Source of the DNA: Eublepharis macularius
Taxonomy: Eukaryota; Chordata; Lepidosauria; Squamata; Eublepharidae
NCBI RefSeq assembly: GCF_028583425.1
Contig: NC_072793.1
Span: 172,833,681-172,897,680, forward strand
Length of the DNA stretch: 64,000 nucleotides
Direction of reading: 5' to 3'
This document shows, in pieces, positions 55,820-64,000 of the stretch (position 1 is its first letter; the number at the start of each line of letters is the position of its first letter). The position numbers were made by a program, and so were the translations under genes. The notes under the pieces were generated by a model. That model did no database searches and had not been told where the DNA came from. It saw nothing but the letters and a program-made list of their open reading frames with translations.

Positions 55820-56310
55820 TAAAAGCATAATTATTTGGGAACAATATAAACTTAAAATATCCAGGCAATCATTAAAATTGTAGTTTACTAGCTGTCAAAC
55901 AACTTGGTACAAAGACTGTGAAATTGATCAATCACAGGATAATTGGAAAAAAATATGGTCAACTGGAATATTTATATCAAATGTCATTGTAACTAAATTG
56001 CAAACGTTCAAAATCATCCATAGATGGTACTTGACACCCCCAAAAAATCATTAATTACAGCCAAAGCATCTCCGAAATGCTGGAAAAAACGTGGTGAGGA
56101 GGGAACCTTTAATCACTTTTGGTGGGACTGTAAAATAATTAGGCTATTTTGGAAGGAAGTCATGGGAGCCATAAAAGACATCACTAACTATGATCTTGCC
56201 TTTGATCCAAAAATAATCTTTTTAGACCTGTGGGAGAATATACTTATTCCTAAAATTAGAAAGGAACTATTGCCTCACTCTTTAAAGCAGCCATATATTA
56301 ACTGGTAACT
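55820..56310 (+). repeat. L1 LINE fragment, plus strand
   Basis: Contains IHRWYLTP-like 'catagatggtacttgacacc' and GTFNHFWWDCKIIRLFWKEV, the C-terminal region of L1 ORF2. Truncated on both sides. Confidence 0.75.
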
Positions 56311-56334
56311 GAAACAAAAAACTGATTTTTGGTC

Positions 56335-56505
56335 AAATATTAATTTTTATTGTGGAGATTCTTCTCAGCCAGGACAGTTTCGATTTAGAGCATCTTTCCA
56401 AATCCTTTTGTCTTGTCTTGTATAGTGCTTCAGAATTATCCCTAAATAATGTGTCTTTTGGCCCTGTCAAATTAATACCCCGATATTTCATTGGATTTAT
56501 TGTTA
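56335..56505 (-). repeat. L1 LINE fragment, minus strand
   Basis: Minus-strand KLTINPMKYRGINLTG and KSKLSWLRRISTIKINI correspond to the end of the L1 reverse-transcriptase region. It stops abruptly at the junction with the minisatellite. Confidence 0.7.
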
Positions 56506-57440
56506 ACTTGCAACAAAGCCCATTGTGGGAAAAATACAACAGGCTCTAGAAAGAGGAGGGTGAGTAGGCAGGCATTGCCTCCTGCTCCGTGGCTGATCCT
56601 GGCTGGGTGAAGGGGGTGGGTCTGGCCACCTGCTCTGTGCCTGATCCCGGCTGGGTGAAGGGTGGCAGGCATTGCCTCCTGCTCTGTGCCTGATCCCAGC
56701 CAGGTGAAAGGGGGTGAGCCTGGTCTCCTGCTCTGTGCCTGATCCCAGCCAGGTGAAGGGGGGGTGGACACTGTCACCTGCTCCGCATCTGAGTCCCTCT
56801 AGGTGAAGGGGGTGGGCATTGCCACATGTTCTGCACCTGATTTGGCTGGGAAAAGGGTGGCAGGCATTGCCACCTGCTCTGCACTTGATCCCAGCTGGGT
56901 GAAGGGGGGTGGGCATTGCCTCCTGCTCTGTGCCTGATCCCGGCCAGGTGAAGGGAGGGGTAGACACTGTCACCTGCTCCGCATCTGATTCCCTCCAGGT
57001 GAAGGGGGTGGGCATTGCCACCTGCTCTGCACCTGATCCCAGCTGGGTGAGGAGGGGTAGGCATTGCCTCCTGCTCCATTTCTGATCCTGACAAGGTGAA
57101 GGGGGGCGGGCATTGCTGCCTTCTTTGCATCTGATCCCAGCCAAGTGAAGGGCGGGCAGGCATTGCCTCCTACTTCAAGCCTGATTCTCACGGGGTGAAG
57201 GGGGACAGGCATTGCCACTTGCTCCGTGCCTGATCCCGGCTGGATGAAGTGGGGATGGGCATTGCCACCTGCTCCACATCTGATTCCTGCCAGGTGAAGT
57301 GGGGGTGGGCATTGCCACCTGCTCCATGCCTGATCCCGACTGGGTGAGGGGGAGGTGGACATTACGACCTGCTCTCCCTCTGATTCCCGCTAGGTAAAGT
57401 GGGGGTGGGCACTGCCTCCTGCTCTGTGCCCCAATACATG
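56506..57440 (-). repeat. Minisatellite, unit about 49-60 bp
   Basis: Tandem units like 'gggtgaagggggtgggcatt', 'gccacctgctctgcacctga' and 'tcccagct', roughly 16 copies. The left edge repeats the junction motif of the 32314 minisatellite: 'acaaagccc', a short stem, then 'ctctagaaag'. Large proline-rich ORFs on the minus strand are by-products of the repeat. Confidence 0.8.
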
Positions 57441-57479
57441 CTGGGTGAAGGGAGGGGCGGAGGTAGCGACCAAATTCAT

Positions 57480-57890
57480 ATCTATGAGCACAAGGGGCCA
57501 AGGTGGGGTGAAGGGTTCTGGCGACATGTGGCCCAAGTGGTGGGTCTTACTGTGGGGGTGGGCACATGGGAGATAGGGCAGGGCTGGCATTAGAAGGTGG
57601 GTATTTAAGGAGGGCTCCAAACCCAGGCCGAGGAGGAGAGCGTGCACAGGCCTGACCCTGAAGCCAAAGGGCAGCCATGCAGGTGGGACGTGTCACATGT
57701 GAGCCCAGAGCTCAGCAACAGGCCCACTCTTTCTGAGGCCTTAAAAGGGGGAGCCCTCAGGTTGCATGGGGATGTACTGGCCTGGCTGGAAAGGTAGCCT
57801 CAAAGACAATGGGCAGAACGGACCCACTTGACACTGCCAAACCTGCACTGTGGCATCTGGCATCTGGGACATCAGCACCAGACCCTGGCA
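57480..57890 (+). mobile_element. LTR-like remnant related to the Gmr1-like element
   Basis: 'gtatttaaggagggctccaa' followed by 'acccaggccgaggaggaga' matches 'gtatttaggcgggctccaaa' and 'ccccaggccgtggagga' of the 3' LTR at 63718. The upstream 'ggccaaggtggggtg' stretch also has a counterpart near 63648. It looks like a piece of an LTR promoter region of the same family, old and without internal genes. Confidence 0.55.
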
Positions 57891-58145
57891 AAAAATGTTA
57901 TTATTCAATCTCCATCTTCTTCCTTTATTTGTACCTCCATGCCACTCTATCAATATGTTTTGTGACCTGCCAAAAATTTTGGTAGGATTTCAGCCTTCTT
58001 CAAATTCATTATTAAAGTTTTGGATGTCCAACATATACCAATCCTAGCATATGTTTGATGTCTATCAGAAAAGAAGGTATAGTCTCTGGACTTGGGGTTT
58101 ATTGCTCTCCAAGCATCTGTCAGATTTAACATCTCTATATAACAA
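57890..58145 (-). repeat. L1 LINE fragment, minus strand (endonuclease part)
   Basis: Minus-strand LTDAWRAINPKSRDYTFFS and DRHQTYARIG belong to the L1 endonuclease domain. WRLNNNI near 57905 is from the following linker. The reverse transcriptase between this and 56335-56505 is missing. Confidence 0.7.
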
Positions 58146-58161
58146 AAAACATTTTTAGGAA

Positions 58162-58618
58162 GCTGTTATAAGCCTGGTCCTACATAGTGAGGCCTAGTGG
58201 CTTTGGGGGAGCCTGTACTAAAGTGACTACAGGTCCAGGTCCCCTTTGGACCCTGTGATTGGTTAAGAGGGGATTTGGAGGGGGAAATTGCACCCATAGA
58301 GAAGTAGGGGGATGGTGTCTGAGAGAAGGGATAAAAGGCCTCACCACAGTGGGAGGGAGTTCACTCCTAAGGAGCAGAGCTGAGGAGAGGTTGTTGCAGA
58401 CGGAGGGATCCCTCATCCAGAAGGGATAAGACAGATTGGGTTAGTCACCAGGAGACAACTAGGAACAGTCTAGTTAGATGTGTTAGGGTGTTTTGTTTGT
58501 TCACCAACCGTTACTGTTTTCCTTATCTTACAAAGTTTTGAACACCAGTTATTATTAAAACTTTTGAAATAAAATTGTTTATTATTCTGCCTGGGTCCTG
58601 ATGGCTCATTCGGTTACA
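58162..58618 (+). mobile_element. Probable solo LTR
   Basis: Begins TGTTATAAGCC and ends GGTTACA. It has a TATA-like 'gataaaaggcc' near 58337 and AATAAA near 58568 followed by 'ttctgcctgggtcctgatgg'. No coding part is attached and I see no clear target duplication. Family not determined. Confidence 0.5.
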
Positions 58619-58678
58619 TGTAATATAAAACCTACTGGGAAAGAGTAAACAAAATGGGTCGGTTGGGTGCTCTGGGCC

Positions 58679-58895
58679 TAAGGTTGCCAGCCTCCAGATG
58701 GTGGCTGGAGATCTCCCAGAATTACAACTGATCTCCAGGTGACAGAGATCTGTTCACCTGCAGAAAATGGCTGCTTTGGAGGGGTAGACTCTATGGCCTT
58801 ACACCATTCTGAGGCCCCTCCCCTCCCCAAACATTACCCTCCCCAGACTCCACCCTCAAAATCTCCAGAAATTTTACAGCCTGGACCTGGCAACC
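58679..58895. mobile_element. MITE with 'ggttgccag' ends
   Basis: Begins 'aaggttgccagcctccagat', contains 'ggctggagatctcccagaat', and ends 'ggacctggcaacccc'. Same family as 37490-37728, other orientation. Confidence 0.68.
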
Positions 58896-59200
58896 CCATC
58901 TGGGCCCTTCTGAGTGAAACTGTACCAGAGTGGTGACCGCCTACAGAGAGCTTCCCTGGTCCAAAGGGAAGACAGATCTCAACTAAGAATGCTCAGAAAC
59001 TGGCCTTTGCTTACAGAAAACAGTCCAAAGATGTACCAGGTTGCTTTTGATAGGAGGCAAGTAAATAATAATTCCACTCAGTATGAGCAAAGGATACAAT
59101 TACAGGCTGCAGAAAGTTTGGCACGAAAGAGTGAATCTGCAGCTTCTTGAAAAGTTATGTATCTATAAGTCCGTTTCTTACATGGAGTTACCACTCCATA

Positions 59201-59694
59201 TTTCAGACAAATTTTGAAGGTCTGGCACTTAAAGCAGATCAATTTGTTTCTAACTCTAAAAACCCAAGAATGGCAAAACTTCTAAAGTATCACCCAATTT
59301 GAGGTGGGGCATTCTGAACATCTATCTTTTTTGTGATGCATATCAATTGAGACATTTAATCCCTTTTATCCTTCTCTCTAGAAGTAAGTTGGCTGGAGTT
59401 GGAGAGTTTTAAATTTAAAGAGATGAGGGGATATCACTCATCCTCACTCCTCTGCTTGAAGCCAGCTTGGTGACTTTGGGTCAGTCACAGCTTCTCAGAG
59501 CTCTCTCAGCCCTATCAACTTCAGAATGTGATTGTTATGAGGTAACAACATACTTGTAAACTGCTCTGAGTGGACGTTAATTTGTCCTGAGGGGCAGTAT
59601 ATAAATCGAATGTTGTTGTTATATGATAATGCGCTATGTAAAAAATTAAAGTTGAATTCTCTCAACATACTATAGTCCTATTCAGGGCTCATTT
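59201..59694. other. Spacer with SINE fragment
   Basis: No gene was seen. 59444-59625 is a partial tRNA-derived SINE ('ttgaagccagcttggtgact', 'tataaatcgaatgttgttgt'). Confidence 0.5.
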
Positions 59695-60152
59695 TGAGAG
59701 GGAATGTGCAGGAATGCAGTTCCAGTAGTTCTCCAAAAAGGTCACATCAGGTGGCCCCGCCCACCTGATTTTTGGCTATTTTGGGCTCGTTTCGGCCTGG
59801 ATCGAGGCTGAAACGGCCCAATTTGGACCCAAAATGGCCAGGATCAGGCCCAAAACAGCCAGGATTGGGCCTCTGACAAGTGGTGGATCACTCTTCTGTT
59901 CAGCAGCAGCCCAATCATGACCATTTTGGGTCCCTTTTCGGCCATTTTGGGCCCAATTTTGGCCCTGAATGGCCAGGATTGGGTCCAAAACAGCCAGGAT
60001 AGGTGATGTCAGGGGGTGGAGCATATGCAAATCAGTTATGCTAATGGCACTTCTGGTGAGTGTCAAGGGGGCATGGCATATGCAAATCAGTTGTGCTGAT
60101 GAGTTGTGCTAATGAGTTCCTACAGCTCTTTTTCTACGAAATGGACCCTGGT
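59695..60152. mobile_element. MITE with 'cagggctc' ends
   Basis: Begins 'cagggctcattttgagaggg' and ends 'ctacgaaatggaccctg', imperfect inverted ends. The interior is built of repeated 'ccaaaatggcc' and 'caaaacagccaggat' motifs and their complements, about 59770-60000. Non-coding. Confidence 0.6.
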
Positions 60153-60183
60153 CCTATTTTGAAATGGAGAAAATGGAAAAGGT

Positions 60184-60516
60184 CAGGGATTTTTTTCAGC
60201 AGGAACACGGTGGAATGGAGTTCCGGCACCTCTTGAAAATGGTCACATGGCCAGTGGCCCCGTCCCCTGATCTCCAGACCGAAGGGAGTTTAGATTGCCC
60301 TCCATGCCACTGGTGTGGAGGGCAATTTAAACTCCCCTCTGTCCAGAGATCAGGGGGTGGGCCCCCCGGCCATGTGACCACTTTTGCCGGGGGCAATTTA
60401 AACTTTTAAAAACTCCCCTCTTGTTCCAGCTGACCCAAAGTGACATCATTGTGCGGTCCTGAGTTCCATCACTGAGCTCCATCACCTCTTTTCCCACAAA
60501 AAAAAGCCCTGGAAAA
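60184..60516. mobile_element. hAT-like MITE, foldback type
   Basis: Ends 'cagggatttttttcagcagg' and 'cacaaaaaaaagccctgg'. Internal inverted blocks such as 'gatctccagaccgaaggga' against 'tccagagatcaggggg', and 'ggtcacatggcc' against 'ggccatgtgacc', fold on each other. Non-coding. Confidence 0.65.
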
Positions 60517-60683
60517 GGTTATTATATCCATTGACCCCCATTTTGTTCCACCCAAAATTTGTTTCAGTTAAAAGTTATGGTTCAAGGTGTAGAGACTCTG
60601 TTCTTAATCAAATTTATTTGTATGTGTTTGTTTACTTTGTTTATACCTCTCCTTTCTCCCCAACAGGGACACAAAGTTGCACA

Positions 60684-63600
60684 CTCCATCGAGAGACTGG
60701 CCATAGACTTCGTGGGCCCGCTGCTGTGGACCGCTCGAGGTTGTTGATTCCTGCTGGTCCTCATGGACTACGCCACATGGTACCCGGAGGCCATCCCGCT
60801 CTGGATCATGCAGGCCCCCGGAGTGACGCACGCCCTCATCAAGTTCTTCGCCCAGGTGGGGCTTCCCTGAGAGATAATCACTGATTGCAGCACCCTGTTC
60901 ACAGCCGCGGTAACCCGGCACCTGTGCCGCACCTTGGGAATCCAACAGATATTCACATCCATATATCATCCCCAGACCAACGGCCTAGTCGAGCGGTTTA
61001 ATCAAACCTTGAAACAGATGCTCTGAAAGCTAGCCCACGACCGTCCCACCCAATGGGACTTGTTCGTTGATCCCGTGCTCTTCGCCATCCGCGAGACCCC
61101 CCAGGCCTCAACCGGCTTTACCCCATTCGAGTTAGTCTACGGGCGGCCCAGGAGGCCCAGAAGGCCCGTTACGACCAGGGGACCTGGCTGCGGACCTTTC
61201 AGGTGGAAGACCCAGTCCTGGTCAACCGTCGCATATTTGGGCCCGCTAGGCAGGGCGACCCCTGGCAGGGCCCCTTTTGAGTGCGGAGAGTCTTGGGGAC
61301 CCACTCCTACGAAGTACAGTGTGGGGAGGCCCCCCGTCAATGTAAATGCCTCCACGTCAATGACCTGAAGGAGTGGCCACCAGCGGCGACAGCTGCAGGA
61401 TTTGCTACGGGGGCTTCCCGGCTGCTTCTCCACCCACCCTGGCCATACCTCGCTGATCAAGCACGCCATCCCCATGGCCCCCGGTCAGGTCACGTGGGTG
61501 CCCTGGCGGCCGCTGCCCCAGAAGTGATGGGAAGCAGTGGAAAGGGAAGTGGCCAAAATGCTGCGCCTAGGAGTGATCCAGCCCTCTAGAAGCGAATGGC
61601 GGAGCCCCATCATCCTTGTCCTGAAGCCCGATGGGTCCATCCAGTTTTGCGTCGATTACCGGGAGGTAAATAAGATTGTGAAATTCGACGCCTACCCCAT
61701 GCCCTGGGCCGACACGTTGATCGACCAACTCGGTGCCATCCGCTACCTCTCGGCTCTGGATCTCATCAAGGGGTATTGGCAGGTGCCCATGGCCCCGGGG
61801 GACCAGGAGAAGACCATGTTCGCCACCCCCAGGGCCTCTTCAGTTCCGCATGATGCCCTTTGGGCTTTACGATGCGGCAGCCACGTTTCAGAGGCTGGTG
61901 GACCGAGCCCTGGCCCACTGCCAGGGCTTCACGACAGCGTACATTGACGACATCCTGATCTACAGCCCCGATTGGCCCACCCACCTCCAACACCTCCGGC
62001 AGGTCCTCCAGGCCTTGCGCAATGCTGGCCTGAAGGTCAACCCCTCAAAAAGCCGATTAGGCTTTCAGGAGTTGAAGTACCTGGGCTTCCTGGTAGGACA
62101 CGGCCGGCTGCGACCCTTGCCCGACAAGGTGGCCACCCTGGAGGCCTGCCCGCAGCCCATGACCAAGAAGCAGTTGCGGGGCTTCCTCAGTTTGGTGGGA
62201 TATTATAGCAAGTTCATCACCCAGTACGCCAGCCGGGCCAGTCCCTTGACCGACTGCTTACGGAAGGACCAACCCAACCACATACAATGGACGCCGTCGC
62301 GGTAATGCACCTTTGGAGATCTCAAGGGTGCCCTGTCGAATGCCCCTGTCCTCCACAACCCTGACTTCGACCGCCCCTTCGTCTTGCAAACGGATGCCTC
62401 TGACTTGGGCCTTGGGGCCGTGCTCTCCCAAGAGTACGAGGGCACGGAATACCCAGTCCTCTTCATCAGCCGAAAGTTGCAGCTGGCTGAACGAAAATAT
62501 GCAGTGATTGAGAAAGAGGCCTTGGCCGTCAAGTGGGCTGTCAGAGCCCTCCAATATTACTTGACCAACAACCCCTTCGCCCTTGTGACTGACCACGCCC
62601 CCCTTCTCTGGATGTCCCAGCTGAAGGACCACAACGCCCGGGTCCTAAGATGGTATTTGTCGCTCTTGCCTTTTAGCTTTTCGATATGTCACCGCCCAGG
62701 TCGACTCCACGTCAACGCCGACTTCCTGTCCCAGATGTTCGCCGAAGACCCCAACGCCGATGACACTCTAAAGGGGGGGTGTCCAAGGGCCGGGCTTGCC
62801 AGCCCTCGGCCTGGCCAGCCCGCGTCCCTTCCTCCTGCCGGTGACCCAGCGGGGGGTGAATTACCTGTGCCCCCGGCCACTGGCAGAGCCTCAAGGGGGA
62901 CAGCAGGGGGGTGGACGGGGAGCCAGGGGGTCCCCTGGCACAGCTGGGCCAGGCCGTGTCTGCCTCCCTGGCCCCCGGGCCGGCGCCCAGGGCCAGGGGC
63001 GGTGGCGCGGCTTGTGCTGGCTGCCTCCGCAGCCTCTGGGCCAGCCCTCGGGGCTGGGAGAGGGGGTGGTGTGGTGGTACGGCCGCGGCCTGCTTCAGTC
63101 GCAGCCGCCTCCGTGGCCTCTGGGCTGGCACCGGGAGCCAGGAAGGGAGATGGTGTGGTGGCACGGCCACTGCCTGCGCCAGTCGCGGCCACCCCCACGG
63201 CCTCCGGGCCGGCACTCGGGGCTGGGAGAGGGGGTGGCGCGGTGGTGCGGCCACGGCCAGCATCGGTCGCGGCTGTTGCTGTGGTCTCCAGGCCGGCGCC
63301 CGACACTGGGGAGAGGGACAGCATGGCGGCACAGCTGCCACAGCGCAGGGGGCAGGGAAGCCCGAGGGAGGAGGCCGCGGCCTTCAGGGAAGGCCAGGAG
63401 GCCAAACGGCCGTGGCCAGAAGGGCGGTGGCCCCAGCGGACGCCGGTGCCACAGAGCCAGCCCCACCCTGCCGGATGGCAGACCCCGAGGGAGGGCGAGG
63501 CAGGAGGGCGGGACAGGACTGGGGGAGGGGGATGCATGAGGGCCATCAGGAGAGGCAGGCTAGCCTGCCCGTTAAGGAGGGGGCAGGGCAGAAGGGATGC

Positions 63601-64000
63601 AGGGGGCAGGAGTTAGGCAAGGAGGGCCAATCCCCAGGGGTTAGCTGGGCCAAGAGGGTGTGGCCACACCTGGCCCAGGTGGCGAGAGAGGGGGTGGAGC
63701 TGGCCCTAGGAGGGAGGGTATTTAGGCGGGCTCCAAACCCCAGGCCGTGGAGGAAGTACGCTGAGGCTGTCCCTGCTGCAGAGACAGCCAGCGAGGGGTA
63801 GCCAAGGGCCAAAGAGCTTGATAGCTCAGGTCCAGGCCCCCATTCTGAGGCCCAGGTGGAGCCCCAAGGAGGGGAGTGTGACTTGCCGCCGCCGCCTACC
63901 CACCGGACTGTCGCAGCAGGCCCCCAGGATGGACCCGCCGCCACCCCTGCCGGGGGGCCCAGACCGTCACTGCAGCTTGGGGGCGCCCGGGGGCCTGACA
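60684..64000 (+). mobile_element. Broken Gmr1-like Ty3/Gypsy LTR retrotransposon
   Basis: Parts in order on the plus strand: integrase core (about 60684-61150; ERLAIDFVGPL, SIYHPQTNGLVERFNQTL) and its C-terminal part (to about 61390); reverse transcriptase (about 61500-62300; WRSPIILVLKPDGSIQFCVD, YIDDILIYS, YLGFLVGHGRLRPL); RNase H (about 62310-62770; QTDASDLGLGAVLSQ, RPGRLHVNADFLSQ); polypurine tract (62770-62779); 3' LTR from 62780. Integrase lies upstream of reverse transcriptase, the Copia-like order known from the Gmr1 group of Gypsy-like elements. Gag, protease, primer site and 5' LTR are absent. The copy is a broken fossil with several breaks (at least five), moderately old. Confidence 0.88.
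62780..64000 (+). repeat. 3' LTR of the Gmr1-like element
   Basis: It starts TGTCCAAGGG directly after the polypurine tract and is very GC-rich. A block of about 80-88-bp tandem units ('ctcggggctgggagaggggg' type) lies at about 62965-63345, and a TATA-like TATTTA is at 63719. The window ends in ...cctgaca, which could be the LTR end, but this cannot be decided here. Long overlapping ORFs across it on both strands are GC-driven and not counted as genes. Confidence 0.7.

Larger units (their letters stand above)
53800..59200 (-). repeat. Remnant of a fifth duplication unit
   Basis: 53820-54480 aligns with the 3' flank of genes B-D (hAT-like MITE, 'gctttactaactcagttgtt'). 58925-59165 aligns with the next part of that flank ('agacagatctcaactaagaa', 'ggaggcaagtaaataat'). 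No finger exon follows where one would be expected, to the right of about 59500. In between lie a foldback repeat, a SINE, L1 pieces, a minisatellite and LTR-like sequence. Confidence 0.65.

Noticed and set aside
56503-57501. Proline-rich ORFs over the second minisatellite
   Set aside because: Same cause; overlapping frames all give repeats and no known domain.
61390-61540. Junction of two separate Gypsy copies as the cause of integrase-first order
   Set aside because: Not fully excluded, but no LTR, polypurine tract or target duplication is visible between the parts, and the order matches the known Gmr1 group.
62780-63801. Long ORFs continuing past RNase H and on the opposite strand
   Set aside because: They lie in the GC-rich LTR after the polypurine tract; no protein family is recognisable.

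Overview
The window looks like nuclear DNA of a squamate reptile. It carries a squamate-type BovB LINE, a CR1 LINE, L1 and L2 pieces, a Sauria-type SINE, a 5S-rRNA-headed SINE, many short tRNA-derived SINEs and hAT-like MITEs, and KRAB exons of the reptilian kind. The species cannot be fixed from the sequence alone.

The core of the window (about 300-53000) is a tandem array of four KRAB zinc-finger genes, all on the minus strand, called A, B, C and D here from left to right. Each follows one plan, read right to left: a GC-rich promoter block with a non-coding first exon; a short second exon whose only ATG opens a five-codon coding start; a 127-nt KRAB A-box exon; an 87-nt KRAB-B/C-like exon (not found in gene A); and one long exon with all C2H2 fingers. 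Splice sites and reading phases agree across the genes. Predicted products are about 596 aa (A), 593 aa (B), 649 aa (C) and 642 aa (D). B and C look intact. A and D have each lost the reading frame at the same type of finger near the C-terminus. Such proteins normally bind DNA through the fingers and recruit the TRIM28/KAP1 silencing complex through KRAB, often against transposable elements.

Because the four units are paralogous, each serves as an empty-site control for the others. On this basis the CR1 (48764-50817), BovB (30404-31045), L1 (43844-44928), L2 (39523-40582), Sauria SINE (11261-11513), a solo LTR (22519-22905) and two foldback repeats are unit-specific insertions, most with recognisable target-site duplications. 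Other repeats (hAT-like MITEs, several SINEs) sit at the same place in several units and predate the duplications. A fifth, finger-less remnant of the unit lies at about 53800-59200, broken up by L1 pieces, a minisatellite and LTR-like sequence.

The right end (60684-64000) is a broken LTR retrotransposon related to Ty3/Gypsy, but with integrase upstream of reverse transcriptase and RNase H. That is the Copia-like order of the Gmr1 group. A polypurine tract and a long GC-rich 3' LTR follow and run to the window edge. Other points of interest are inverted-dimer repeats with 12-16 bp target duplications, and two unrelated minisatellites that share one junction motif resembling a Helitron 3' end.
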